Assembly: GCF_004745805.1 (NCBI RefSeq)
Contig: NZ_SRLQ01000002.1
Span: forward strand, 186,001-250,000
DNA length: 64,000 nt
From: Mycolicibacterium sp. CH28
Lineage (GTDB): Bacteria; Actinomycetota; Actinomycetes; Mycobacteriales; Mycobacteriaceae
Reading direction: 5' to 3'
Under the pieces are notes generated by a model. The model searched no databases and was not told the DNA's origin. It was given only the letters and a program-made list of their open reading frames with translations. A program made the translations under genes and the position numbers. This document shows, piece after piece, positions 8,649-17,924 of the stretch (positions are counted from its first letter, which is position 1; every line of letters starts with the position of its first letter).

Positions 8649-9569
8649 ATGGGACCGGATGAGCTGTTCCAGCGCGCCGTAATTGCCCGGCGGTACTACC
8701 TGGAGGGACGCACCCGAATCCAGATCGCCGAGGAATTCGGGCTGTCCCGATTCAAGGTGGCCCGGATGCTCGAGGAGGCCGTCGAGTCGGGCATGGTGGA
8801 GATCAAGATTCACAATCCCGGGTCCATCGACCTCGAACTATCGACCGCGCTGCAGCGCCGCTACGGCCTGCAACACGCCTACGCGGTCGCCGCCGACTCG
8901 ACGAACCCCGCCGACCGCGTCGAGGCGGTGGCCAAGGCGATGGCCGAACTGCTGCAGTCGATCCTGCGCGCCGGTGACGTGGTCGGAGTGGACTGCGGAC
9001 GCACCATGACTCACATCGCACCGTACCTGAGCGCACTGCCGCACTGTGACGTGGTCCAACTCACGGGAATGGCCGGGGCGTTGACCACCAACGGCGCCGA
9101 CCTCGCCCGCCGGCTCAGCGAGATCACCGGCGGCACGTCGTGGCCGCTGTACGCCCCACTCGTGGTCTCCGACGCCCGCACGGCCGAGAGCCTGGCGGGA
9201 AACCCACAGATCCAGGAGACCTGTGCCCAACACGCGAAGGTCACCTGCGCGCTGGTCTCCATCGGCGCCTGGGGGCCCGACACGTCCCAGGTGTACACCT
9301 CACTGACCCCGGCTGAGAACCAGCAACTGCAGGCCGCGGGTGTCTGCGGTGAGACCTGCGCGCTGCTGGTCGATGCCGAGGGCAACCGGGTACCCGGACT
9401 CGACGAACGCCGGATGGGTATCAACGAGGCCGCACTTCGCGCAATCCCCACCGTGATCGCCATCGCGACCGGCCCGGAGAAGGTCGCGGCAACCAAGGCG
9501 GTGCTGCGTTCGGGCCTGGTGTCATCAGTGGTCACCGACACCGAAGTCGCCGCCGCCGTACTCGAGTGA
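8649..9569 (+). CDS. SorC/DeoR-type sugar-binding transcriptional regulator
   Basis: Regulator of 306 residues. The N-terminus is a SorC-style helix-turn-helix (YLEGRTRIQIAEEFGLSRFKVARMLEEAVESGMVEIKI), and the remainder is the SorC effector domain, with DVVGVDCGRTMTHIAPYL, LTGMAGALTTNGADLARRLSE and the final IAIATGPEKVAATKAVLRSGLVSSVVTD. The ATG at 8649 follows GGAAGGAAG. It is divergent from the polyol ABC/dehydrogenase operon and is followed 20 bases later by an SDR dehydrogenase, so it most likely controls both units in response to a phosphosugar or ketose derived from the imported polyol. Confidence 0.88.
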   Translation: MGPDELFQRAVIARRYYLEGRTRIQIAEEFGLSRFKVARMLEEAVESGMVEIKIHNPGSIDLELSTALQRRYGLQHAYAVAADSTNPADRVEAVAKAMAELLQSILRAGDVVGVDCGRTMTHIAPYLSALPHCDVVQLTGMAGALTTNGADLARRLSEITGGTSWPLYAPLVVSDARTAESLAGNPQIQETCAQHAKVTCALVSIGAWGPDTSQVYTSLTPAENQQLQAAGVCGETCALLVDAEGNRVPGLDERRMGINEAALRAIPTVIAIATGPEKVAATKAVLRSGLVSSVVTDTEVAAAVLE

Positions 9570-9589
9570 CCGGAAGGATTCGAGCTGAA

Positions 9590-10354
9590 ATGACCGAACC
9601 TGTAATCGATTTGGACTTTCGACTGGACGGGAAGGTGGCGCTGGTAACCGGCGGCGCCTCCGGCATCGGCGCGGCCATCGCGACCGCGTTCGCCGCGAAG
9701 GGCGCCCGGGTCGCCGTCGTCGACCTCAACGAGGCGGCGGCTGCCGATACCGCCGCGACCTTGGCCGGTGAGAGCCGCGGCTTCCGATGCGACGTCGCCG
9801 ACCCCGTGTCGGTCAGCGCGGTGGTCGACGCGGTGGCCGACGAGTTCGGCGGTATCGACATCCTGGTCAACAGCGCCGGGATCGTCATGTTGGCCCCCGC
9901 CGAAGAGCTCTCACTCAAGGCCTGGGACACGACCATCGACGTCAACCTCAAGGGCACCTTCCTGATGTGCCAGGCTGTCGGGACCCGAATGCTGGCGGCC
10001 GGGCGCGGGGTCATCCTCAACATGGCGTCGCAGGCCGCCACCGTGGCGCTGGACCAGCACGTCGCCTACTGCGCATCCAAATTCGGTGTGGTCGGGGTAT
10101 CAAAGGTGCTCGCCGCCGAGTGGGCCGGCCGCGGTGTGCGGGTCAACACCATCTCGCCTACCGTGGTCCTGACCGAACTCGGGCACAAGGCCTGGGACGG
10201 GCCGCGCGGCGATGCGCTCAAGCAGCTCATCCCCACCGGCCGCTTTGCCTACCCGAACGAGATCGCCGCCACCGCAGTCTTTCTCGCCTCAGACGCGGCG
10301 GCCATGATCAACGGGGCCGACCTGCTGGTCGACGGCGGCTACACCATCAAGTAG
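9590..10354 (+). CDS. SDR-family NAD(P)-dependent polyol/sugar dehydrogenase
   Basis: Short-chain dehydrogenase of 254 residues. The Rossmann motif is VTGGASGIGAAI, the NSAG strand follows, and the catalytic triad reads S147, Y160, K164 (NMASQAA ... AYCASK). The ATG at 9590 is preferred because GGAAGG lies 12 bases before it; a GTG overlapping the regulator stop would add eight residues. The sequence style (EPVIDLDFRLDGKVALVTGG) recalls SDR polyol dehydrogenases such as the D-threitol dehydrogenase described in M. smegmatis, but I cannot confirm this. Position directly behind the SorC regulator links it to the polyol operon. Ends four bases before the convergent L,D-transpeptidase stop. Confidence 0.85.
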   Translation: MTEPVIDLDFRLDGKVALVTGGASGIGAAIATAFAAKGARVAVVDLNEAAAADTAATLAGESRGFRCDVADPVSVSAVVDAVADEFGGIDILVNSAGIVMLAPAEELSLKAWDTTIDVNLKGTFLMCQAVGTRMLAAGRGVILNMASQAATVALDQHVAYCASKFGVVGVSKVLAAEWAGRGVRVNTISPTVVLTELGHKAWDGPRGDALKQLIPTGRFAYPNEIAATAVFLASDAAAMINGADLLVDGGYTIK

Positions 10355-10358
10355 CCGC

Positions 10359-11219
10359 TTAGGCCCACTGGTCCCAGGGGACGCTCCAGTCCCCGTTCTG
10401 CCAGATCTGCAACGGTTTCCCGCCGGTGTTGCGAACCTCGACGACATCACCGGGGACGGAGAAGTTGTAGAACCACGTCGCGTTGGCACGATTGAGGTTC
10501 AGGCAGCCATGGCTGGTGTCGGTGTTGCCCTGCGCCCACACCGTCGCATCCAGCTCGTGCAGGTACACCCCGTCGGTGCTGACGCGCACCGCGTAGTTGA
10601 TCGACTCCTTGTACCCGAGGTGGGAGTTGATCGGCAGCCCGTAGGTGGAGGAATCCATGATCACCGGGTTGCTCTTGTCCAGAACGGTGTAGACACCGGG
10701 CTGGGTCCAGAAACTCAGGGTGGTGTTGCCCACCTTCTCGGTTCCCCCGCGGCCCATCGAGGTGGGCATGGTGCGAACCAGCTTCCCGCCGTCGAACACA
10801 GTGACCTGCTTCGTGGCGTCATCGGCGATGGAGACGTGCGAGGCGCCGATGGTGAACGTCACGGGGGGATCCTGGCCGTCGGCGACCGTGACCGCGGTGC
10901 CCGGATCGTAGTACTGCGGCGGGCGCCAGTGCGCCGTCCGGTCATCGACCCAATGCCAGGCGCCGGCCACCGGCGGCACGGTTTCGACTTGCAGCGCCTG
11001 ATCGGCAGCAGCGCGGTCGACAGGGCCCGCGAAGTGTGCGACGACGACCGTGCCGACACCGTAAGTACCACCGTCGCGCAACGGGGCACCCGAGGTGGTG
11101 GTGAACGAAGCGCTCGGCAGGCCGGGGTCGTCAGCGCGGGCCACGCCGGCAGTACCGGGGACCACCACGATCAGTGCGGCCACCAGCGACAACAAGGCCC
11201 CGCGACGAACTTCTGCCAT
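10359..11219 (-). CDS. Secreted L,D-transpeptidase
   Basis: Peptidoglycan 3-3 cross-linking enzyme, 286 residues, acting outside the membrane. The start at 11219 is supported by GGAGTGGGG just upstream and gives a Sec signal (MAEVRRG, hydrophobic stretch, cleavage near ARA-DD). An Ig-like domain follows at about residues 45-140, then the YkuD catalytic domain with HELDATVWAQGN and the SHGCLNL motif, where Cys239 is the nucleophile. No lipobox is visible, unlike LdtMt2. Mycobacteria carry five or six such enzymes; I cannot say which paralogue this is. It is convergent with the SDR gene and not obviously linked to the sugar locus. Confidence 0.92.
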   Translation of the reverse strand: MAEVRRGALLSLVAALIVVVPGTAGVARADDPGLPSASFTTTSGAPLRDGGTYGVGTVVVAHFAGPVDRAAADQALQVETVPPVAGAWHWVDDRTAHWRPPQYYDPGTAVTVADGQDPPVTFTIGASHVSIADDATKQVTVFDGGKLVRTMPTSMGRGGTEKVGNTTLSFWTQPGVYTVLDKSNPVIMDSSTYGLPINSHLGYKESINYAVRVSTDGVYLHELDATVWAQGNTDTSHGCLNLNRANATWFYNFSVPGDVVEVRNTGGKPLQIWQNGDWSVPWDQWA

Positions 11220-11354
11220 TCCCCACTCCACGGTCGACGATCGGACCGCCCGATCACGGTGCATGACGGCGGCTCCGACTAGTCTGGCCCCTGCCGTGCG
11301 GTATCAGCCAACCGGCCACGGAGTTTTGCGGAATGCTGTGACGTTGCCGTGGAT

Positions 11355-12794
11355 TCATTGACCCCGCCCAGACGGTGGGGTGCGGGGCATCGCCGCGACG
11401 GCCAACGCGGTCACCACGGCAACCACGAGCACACCGATGAAGACGGCCGTCGAACCCGATTTGATGAGCGCCGGCCCCAGCGTGTGCACATCGCCGGGGC
11501 CGAAGATCGAATTGGCGATGGCGCCGAAAACAGCGACACCGACTGCGCTGCCCAATGACCGGGCGAACATGTTGGTTCCGGTCACCACACCGCGCTCGTT
11601 CCAGTCGACCGATGACTGCGCGGCGATCAGCGTCGGCACGGCCAGCAGCCCCATACCGCCACCGATGAACAAGCACACCGCCGCCACCACCGCGACGCTG
11701 GGCGAGTGCGCGACCGCCACCAGCACCGACATCCCGGCGATCACGGCCACCGCACCGACGGCGGCAGTCCTCTTGAATCCCCAACGGAGATAGAAGTATC
11801 CCGCCGCGCTCGCGGTTGCCGGCCAGCCGATCGTCAACGCGGCGAGGGTGAGCCCGGCGATAACCGGCTTGACCCGCAGCGAACCCTCGAGATACGTCGG
11901 CACGTAGGAGGTCAAGCCCATCAGGATGGCACCCACACCCACCGCGACAACGGTCGTGGTCCACAACAGCCTGCGCGAAAACACCCACAGCGGCAGGATG
12001 GGCTCGGCCGCACGACGCTCCACGAACACGAAGCCCACCAACAGCGCCGCCCCGACCGCGAACGCGGTGAAGCTCGGTACCGACGCCCACGGCCAGGTCT
12101 GCCCGCCGCCCAGGATGGCAAGGATCAGTAGCGTCATCGCGACGGCCAACAGCAGTGCGCCCAGGTAGTCGACCTTCACGCGCCTGTGCTCGATCGATTC
12201 GTGGTAGTGCCGGACCAGCATCCCCGCGGCGACCACGCACAACGGAATGTTGATCAGGAAGACACCACGCCACATGCCCAGTTGCGAGAAGATGCCCCCC
12301 AGGAGGGGACCGATCACCGAGGACACCGCCCACACGCTGGCCAGATAGCCCTGCACCCTGGCCCGTTCGGCCAGGGTGTAGATGTCACCGACGATGGTCA
12401 TTGCCGTGGGTTGCACCGCGCCCGCACCGATGCCCTGCACGGCGCGAAAAACGATGAGTGCGGGCATGTTCCACGCGACGCCGCACAAGATCGAGCCGAG
12501 CAGGAACACTACGATGCCGAGCAGCAGAATGGGTTTGCGGCCGAAGACGTCGGACAGCTTGGCATAGATCGGCGTCGTCACCGCCTGCCCCAGCAGGTAG
12601 GCCGAGAACAGCCACGGGAACTGCTCGAAGCCGCCGAGTTCGCCCACGATCGTGGGCACGGCCGTCGCCAGCACCGTCGAGTCGATGGCGACCAGTCCGG
12701 TGCTCAGCATCACCGAGATGAGGATGGGGCCGCGCTCGGACCGGAAGCCGACGGCGGTGGTGGTCGTCGGGCTCACCAAGTCGTCGGATTGCAC
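11355..12794 (-). CDS. DHA2-family (14-TM) MFS drug/metabolite efflux transporter
   Basis: Membrane antiporter, 479 residues, EmrB/QacA-like. The first helices carry MLSTGLVAIDSTVLATAVPTI (DHA2 motif D1), loop 2-3 has KLSDVFGRKPILLLG (motif A), and RAVQGIGAGAVQP is motif B. About 14 helices are visible, ending with PRTPPSGRGQ. The start is a GTG at 12794 with GGAAGGA seven bases upstream; the open frame continues upstream into the serine-hydrolase pseudogene but is meaningless there. It lies on the same strand behind that pseudogene with a 73-base gap. Substrate unknown. Confidence 0.88.
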   Translation of the reverse strand: MQSDDLVSPTTTTAVGFRSERGPILISVMLSTGLVAIDSTVLATAVPTIVGELGGFEQFPWLFSAYLLGQAVTTPIYAKLSDVFGRKPILLLGIVVFLLGSILCGVAWNMPALIVFRAVQGIGAGAVQPTAMTIVGDIYTLAERARVQGYLASVWAVSSVIGPLLGGIFSQLGMWRGVFLINIPLCVVAAGMLVRHYHESIEHRRVKVDYLGALLLAVAMTLLILAILGGGQTWPWASVPSFTAFAVGAALLVGFVFVERRAAEPILPLWVFSRRLLWTTTVVAVGVGAILMGLTSYVPTYLEGSLRVKPVIAGLTLAALTIGWPATASAAGYFYLRWGFKRTAAVGAVAVIAGMSVLVAVAHSPSVAVVAAVCLFIGGGMGLLAVPTLIAAQSSVDWNERGVVTGTNMFARSLGSAVGVAVFGAIANSIFGPGDVHTLGPALIKSGSTAVFIGVLVVAVVTALAVAAMPRTPPSGRGQ

Positions 12795-12867
12795 GCATGA
12801 TCCTTCCGGTGGATACCGCGCAGCAAAACGCTCACGGCGAGTCAATCTATTCCCGCGATCTGCGTGG

Positions 12868-13915
12868 TTATGCAGCCCCGTGCGCGGCGTCCACCAGGAC
12901 GCGGACCGCGATCTCGTCGACGGGCACGGCGGTATTCGCCAACACGACCACCGCCGCGGCGCGCTCGCGGTCCAGTGCCAGCATGCTGGCGAACCCTCCG
13001 GTGCCGCCGTTGTGCCAGGTGAGGTCCACGTCCTCGAACCGCTCGGTGAACCATGCGTAACCGACCCGCCGACCATCTCCGGCATCCCAGCGTGGGTCGA
13101 GTGCGTGCAGGCCCGGCGCCCGGCCGTCCAGCAGAGCTTGCGCGTAGCGGGCCATGTCCGACGGCGTCGAGCGCACCCCACCGGCGGGGGCATACGCGTT
13201 GATGGTCCAGGCCTGCTCGCGGTGGCCGTTGGCGCTCCATCCGGTCGGCGCGTCAAGGGGCAGCTGCGCCGCGCAGACGGGGACGGGGACGGAGGAGCGC
13301 GTCATACCGATCAGTTGGATCAGCTCACGGTCGAGCAATGCCGGGTAGCTGGTCCCCGGCACGCGCGGCGAGCGCCGCGCCGAGCAGGGCTGTGCCCAGA
13401 TTCGAGTACGAAAAGCAACCGCGCCCAGTGAGTTTCGCTGCACGTGCCTGGACGAGCAGTTTCGCGGCGTCGGCGGTGTAGGGATTGCGGTGGCGCAGCA
13501 CCGCAAGGCCCGTGGCGAACAGATCACGCGGCCGGTCAGCGATGCGCGGCAGGCCCGACCGGTGGCTGGCCAGCTCCTCGAGGGTCACGTCCGCCGCCGC
13601 GCTGCCGCACAGGTCCAGCAGGCTTGCGAGCCGGGCTCCTGGCGTCAGCTCACCGGCCTCCACCGCCCGCGAAAACAGCAGTCCGGTCATGGTTTTCGTG
13701 ATCGACCCGATCTCGTACTCGGTGTGCTGGCCCGCGCCGAAGTGCGCCTCGGTTGCTACCCGATCGCGGATGTGCACGACGCTGACCCGGTCACGCAGCC
13801 CGTGCAGCAACGGGACGACCCGGGTGATCAGCCCGGGGTCGCCGGCGGCCGGTCCGAGCGTGGGTGGCATCGGGCGGCCGAAGATTCCCGCTCTCGGGTG
13901 CCCGCCGCCGTCCAC
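12868..13915 (-). pseudogene. Beta-lactamase-like serine hydrolase, frameshifted
   Basis: A class C beta-lactamase/esterase-type hydrolase split between two frames. The first frame (from GTG at 13915) has the nucleophile motif GSITKTMTG and YSNLGTALLGAALAARAG, then runs out at 13325. The second frame resumes exactly where the family continues (TSYPALLDRELIQLIGMTRS) and supplies DMARYAQALLDG, WHNGGTGGFASM (KTG-box equivalent) and the end at 12868. Removing one base from the four-C run at 13354-13357 restores a full protein of about 348 residues. This is either a recent inactivating insertion or a homopolymer sequencing error. Nothing else in the sequence looks decayed. Confidence 0.8.
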
Positions 13916-13937
13916 CCGGTGACGGTAGTACAGCCAG

Positions 13938-15113
13938 CTACAGTCCGTAGACCCGCTCGGCGTTGGCGCTGCCGATCATGTCGACGATGCGGATCGCGTC
14001 CGTCTCGGAGCAGTCGCCGCTGCGCACCCACTCGCCGAGTACCAAGCCCATGGCGCGACGCCACAGCACCGATCCCAGCAGGTGCAACTCCGGTGGGCCG
14101 AAGGCATCCGAGGAGAACAGTTGCTTGGCGAATGGCGCGATCTCCAGCGCCTCGGCCACCAGCGAAGTGGAGCGCGGCCCGAGGTAGTTGATGGCCAGCC
14201 CCACGTCGAAGTTCACCTGGTCGAAAGCCTGGGCTAAGTAGCCGGCCTGGCGGTGAAACGGATAGCAATGCAGCAGCAGGACCGGCACCGGGTCCAGCGC
14301 CCGCAGCAGCGGAAGCAGCAGCAGCGGGTCGGTGCGGTTCAGGTCCAGGTCGCGGTCGCCGAAGCCGACGTGCACCTGGATGGGAAGCCCACTGGCGGCG
14401 GCCTCGTACACACCGAACGTGACCAGGACCGGGTTGTCCAGGCGCAGTGGGTGTGGACGGGCGGCGAGCTCGGCCGCCGCCGCGACGACGGCGGCGTCGG
14501 TGGGCCGCGACCAGTCGATGTCGAAGTTGGTCCGGTAGGCCGCAATCGTCTTGGTTCCGACGGTGTCCGGGGACTCCGCCGCTGCGGTCAGCGCCGCGCG
14601 GAACACGTCCGGATAGTCTTCGGGGCGGGTGCCTGTTTCGAGGAGTTCCTCGGCGAGACGTTCGAGGCGAAGGATGGACGACGACGGGCTGCCGCTGAGG
14701 GCGGTCAACCCCTGCGGGGTGCTGATCAGATCACCTTTGAAGCCGGTGTCGACGACCCAGCGTGAAATCCCCGCCGCGCCCAACATTCGGGCGGTCAGCT
14801 CATCGGGGCTCAATTCGCCTCGCGCCGACCAGTATTCGTCTGCATCCGCGTGTGCAGCCAATCCCAGCAACGGCGCGCACCACCGGCGGATCGCCAGCCC
14901 CAGCGGGGAGTCGAACATCGTCATGAACGCCGGCACCGGGTCGGTGGACCCTTCGTTGATCGACGCCTCGAACATCGCGCGATCCACCGGCTCGGTGAAC
15001 GCGCCGTGCACGTGGTGATCGATGAGCCGCACCTGGCGCAGATGATCGGCCAGCCCCGCCGGCACCTGCGCACTGACACCGGCGAACACGTCGGGCATTT
15101 CACCAACCGGCAT
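13938..15113 (-). CDS. FluG-type amidohydrolase (amidohydrolase-2 family)
   Basis: Metal-dependent TIM-barrel hydrolase, 391 residues. Motifs: RLIDHHVHGAF (HxH metal ligands), IQVHVGFGDRD, LLHCYPFHRQAGYLAQAF, and FSSDAFGPPELH with the final Asp. The start at 15113 is chosen because AGGAGG lies nine bases upstream; it overlaps the aminotransferase 3' end by 14 bases. In fungi FluG fuses this domain to a glutamine-synthetase-like domain, and here the two are separate genes of one operon. It may hydrolyse a gamma-glutamyl amide or another amide intermediate of the pathway. Function beyond amidohydrolase is inferred from context. Confidence 0.82.
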   Translation of the reverse strand: MPVGEMPDVFAGVSAQVPAGLADHLRQVRLIDHHVHGAFTEPVDRAMFEASINEGSTDPVPAFMTMFDSPLGLAIRRWCAPLLGLAAHADADEYWSARGELSPDELTARMLGAAGISRWVVDTGFKGDLISTPQGLTALSGSPSSSILRLERLAEELLETGTRPEDYPDVFRAALTAAAESPDTVGTKTIAAYRTNFDIDWSRPTDAAVVAAAAELAARPHPLRLDNPVLVTFGVYEAAASGLPIQVHVGFGDRDLDLNRTDPLLLLPLLRALDPVPVLLLHCYPFHRQAGYLAQAFDQVNFDVGLAINYLGPRSTSLVAEALEIAPFAKQLFSSDAFGPPELHLLGSVLWRRAMGLVLGEWVRSGDCSETDAIRIVDMIGSANAERVYGL

Positions 15114-16407
15114 ACCGGGCAACCTCCTCGGCGTCGACCTTGCCCGCGACCGCATCGGCGATGGCCTGACCGAGGATCTCCGCGGCGCGGACAGCTTCGG
15201 CTTCGGTCAGGATCAGCGGCGGGGTGATTTCCAGGACATTACCGCCGACGTAGTACACCACCGCGCCTAGCTCCCAGGCCCGGTAGACAACGCTGGCAGC
15301 CAACCGGGGATCCTTGTCACCGGTGGTGGGATCGACGAGTTCCAGGCCGATCGCCAGCCCGCGACCCCGGACGTCGCCGATGCGGTCGGCGCCCGGCGAA
15401 CCGCCGAGCCCGCGCAGCGCCTCGGTGAGCACCGCACCCACGATGGCCGCGCGGTCGGCCAGCTCGTCGGCGACGATGGTGGCCAACACCGCCCGCCCGG
15501 CCGCGGTGCAGACCGGGTTGCCGGCGGTGGTCAGCAGCGCGGCGGCCGGCGGCTCGTCGAGCAGTGCGGCCGGGCCCACCGCCGCCGACAGCGGCAGGCC
15601 ACCGCCGAGAACCTTCCCGAACGTCACGATGTCGGGCACCACACCGTCATGGTCGAACGCGTGCAAGGTGCCCGGACGACCCAGGCCCATCTTGACCTCG
15701 TCACAGATCATCGGGACACCATGCGCTCGGCATAGCTCGTGCAGGCGGGCCAGGAAGCCGTCGGGCGGGACGACCAGGCCGCCGTCGGACAGGATGGGTT
15801 CGACGATGAGGCAGGCGATCGAACCACCCGCCAGGTGTTCGGCGGCCAGCGCCAGGCACGCCGCCACATCGGCTTCGGCGTCACCGTAGGTGGGCCGAAA
15901 AGGGTTGGGGTACGGAAGGAAAACGCTGTGCGGGTCGGCCGGTGCGCCGGCGTCGACATGCACCCCGGACACGCCCATGGCGACCCCGACGCCGCCGTGG
16001 TAGCTGTGCTCGAAGGCCAGCACCGTCGACTTCCCGGTGGCGTGCCGGCAGGCGCGCAGGGCGACATCGTTGGCATCGGAGCCGGCGTGCCCGAGGTAGA
16101 CCCGCCGTTCGCCAGTGCCGGGCACCAGGGCGAGCAGGTCCTCGGCCAACCCCACCGAGTCCGGGTGCACGGCCGAGAGCCCGCCGGCGCCCGGAGCGTC
16201 CCGGACCGCGCGGCTCACCGCCTCGACGACGGCGGGATGCCCGTGCCCCAGCCCGCTTGCGGTCCAGGTCGCCGACAGGTCGAGCAGCTCACGACCGTCC
16301 GGGGTGAGCAGCGTTGACCCGTGGCCGGAAACGACTTCCAGCGGGAAGAACCGCAGTTTCTCGATGCCCGCGATGGCCGCTTCATCGCGGGCGTAGAGAG
16401 TGCTCAT
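15100..16407 (-). CDS. Class III PLP-dependent aminotransferase
   Basis: Cytoplasmic omega-amino transaminase, 435 residues. The PLP lysine is K265 in TFGKVLGGGLP, the pyridine-binding Asp is in MICDEVKMGLGRPG (usual DEVQTG), and the phosphate site is in YLGHAGSDANDVALR. GNPVCTAAGRAVLA is also family-typical. ATG at 16407 overlaps the permease stop by four bases; the longer open frame upstream is the permease gene in another frame. Expected to move the amino group of an imported amine, or its gamma-glutamyl derivative, to a keto acid, yielding an aldehyde. It is distinct from ornithine or GABA transaminases only by context. Confidence 0.9.
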   Translation of the reverse strand: MSTLYARDEAAIAGIEKLRFFPLEVVSGHGSTLLTPDGRELLDLSATWTASGLGHGHPAVVEAVSRAVRDAPGAGGLSAVHPDSVGLAEDLLALVPGTGERRVYLGHAGSDANDVALRACRHATGKSTVLAFEHSYHGGVGVAMGVSGVHVDAGAPADPHSVFLPYPNPFRPTYGDAEADVAACLALAAEHLAGGSIACLIVEPILSDGGLVVPPDGFLARLHELCRAHGVPMICDEVKMGLGRPGTLHAFDHDGVVPDIVTFGKVLGGGLPLSAAVGPAALLDEPPAAALLTTAGNPVCTAAGRAVLATIVADELADRAAIVGAVLTEALRGLGGSPGADRIGDVRGRGLAIGLELVDPTTGDKDPRLAASVVYRAWELGAVVYYVGGNVLEITPPLILTEAEAVRAAEILGQAIADAVAGKVDAEEVARYAGW

Positions 16408-17903
16408 TCCTCGGGCGCTGGGTGCATGTGCGGGGCGAGATCCAGTTCCTCCGAGAGCGATTCGCCCACCCGCTTGGCGATCCGCGAGGCGGCAAGCGCG
16501 ATGATCAACCCGACCACACACCAGTACAGGCCCAGAAGCGGAGCCGCCGACCAAGCTTGTGCGTCCTTGACGTTGAACCACAACACCACGACGATCACCA
16601 GCGCGCCCAGCAGCGGTAGCGCCAGCCCCAGCACCTTGCCGGTACCACCGTGGACGGGAACGAATTTCGGCGCCCCGACGAACCACGCCGCTGCGATCTC
16701 CACCAGCAAGTAGCAGACCATCAGGCACACCGAACCCGCGACAGCGAACAGGAAGTAGGTGTTGATCGCGGGGTTGCCGGTTCCCATGTCGGGCCAGCCG
16801 ACGGCACCGCAGATCAGGACGACGACCAGGGCGACGACCACGACCAGCCAGGTGGCGCGGCGCGGCCCACCGGTCTGGGCGTGGATGTGTGCCAGCCCCT
16901 TCGGCCCGAAGCCATCCCGGCCGAAGGCGAAGAGCATCCGCCCGGAAGTCGCCGATGTAGCCAGGTGGCAGCCGAACGCCGAGACGATGGCGGTGAAGAT
17001 GACGATCAGCGAGAACCACTGACCGATATAGGTGGCGCCCAAGTCGCCCAGGGTGTTTCCGGAGTTCTGGAACGCCGTCAGACCGGCCTCGTCGGTACCG
17101 AAACCAACCACCTGCGCGAACATGACGACCACGAACAGCACACCGGTGAGGATCAGCGTGCCGGCCAGGGCGCGGGGGATGTTGCGCTTCGGGTCGTCGG
17201 TCTCCTCCCCCATCGAAGCGCACGCCTCGAAGCCGGCCCAGGACAGGAACGCCGCCACCACGCCGGCCAGCACCGCCGAAGCCGAGACCCCGCCGGAGAA
17301 CGAGAACACCGAGAAGTCGATGCCGGTAGTCGGCGCGCCACCCTTGCCGAAGATCACCACCACCAACACGATCATCGCCAGGATGCCCACGCCCTCGATG
17401 GCCAGCAGGATCTTGGCGAGCAGTTGAATGTCACGGCCGGACAACAGAAACGAGATCGCCGCGCCGATCACGACGATCAGCAGCCACGGCACCTGATAAG
17501 GATTGGGGTTGCCGGGTTGCAGCGCGGCGATGAACGAGTTGACGAACGCCGCCGTCAACGCCAGCGTGCCGATGGAGAAACCCCAGTACGCCCCGAGCAT
17601 CGCAAAGCCGGAGAAGAATCCGGCCCTCGGCCCGATGGTGCCGCCAACCAGGCCGTAGGCGGATCCGGCGTGATTGAGATGGCGGGTCAGCCGCACGAAG
17701 CTGTACCCGACCAGCGACACACCGACCAGGCCGATCAGGAATACCAGGGGAATGGCCTTGCCGACGGTGGCGATCAGTCCCTGACCGTTGCCGGACATCG
17801 CCAGGGTCGGCCCCACCAATGCGACCGAGAGCGCCAGCGCCACCCAGAACGGCAGCCGACGATGCGGAAGCTGATCGGCCTCAGCCGATGTGGTGCTACT
17901 CAT
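16404..17903 (-). CDS. APC-superfamily amino acid/amine permease
   Basis: Twelve-helix membrane permease, 499 residues. The N-terminus has the APC core (ALALSVALVGPTLAMSGNGQGLI, then LNHAGSAYGLVGGTIGPRAGFFSGF), and WAGFEACASMGEETDDPKRNIPRAL is the conserved central loop. The ATG at 17903 is preceded by AAGGAG. It stands between the GS-like ligase and the aminotransferase, the place held by the putrescine importer PuuP in analogous clusters, so an amine or amino acid is the likely substrate. It ends with an acidic tail (LSEELDLAPHMHPAPEE). Confidence 0.88.
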   Translation of the reverse strand: MSSTTSAEADQLPHRRLPFWVALALSVALVGPTLAMSGNGQGLIATVGKAIPLVFLIGLVGVSLVGYSFVRLTRHLNHAGSAYGLVGGTIGPRAGFFSGFAMLGAYWGFSIGTLALTAAFVNSFIAALQPGNPNPYQVPWLLIVVIGAAISFLLSGRDIQLLAKILLAIEGVGILAMIVLVVVIFGKGGAPTTGIDFSVFSFSGGVSASAVLAGVVAAFLSWAGFEACASMGEETDDPKRNIPRALAGTLILTGVLFVVVMFAQVVGFGTDEAGLTAFQNSGNTLGDLGATYIGQWFSLIVIFTAIVSAFGCHLATSATSGRMLFAFGRDGFGPKGLAHIHAQTGGPRRATWLVVVVALVVVLICGAVGWPDMGTGNPAINTYFLFAVAGSVCLMVCYLLVEIAAAWFVGAPKFVPVHGGTGKVLGLALPLLGALVIVVVLWFNVKDAQAWSAAPLLGLYWCVVGLIIALAASRIAKRVGESLSEELDLAPHMHPAPEE

Positions 17904-17924
17904 CTCTCACTCCTTTTCGTGTCC

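Noticed and set aside
11355..13256. Apparent 633-residue MFS protein fused to an upstream domain
   Set aside because: The N-terminal part overlaps the serine hydrolase in the wrong frame; GTG 12794 has a proper ribosome site.
15100..17223. Apparent 707-residue aminotransferase fusion
   Set aside because: The first 270 residues are antisense-like out-of-frame permease sequence; the class III fold starts at the ATG at 16407.
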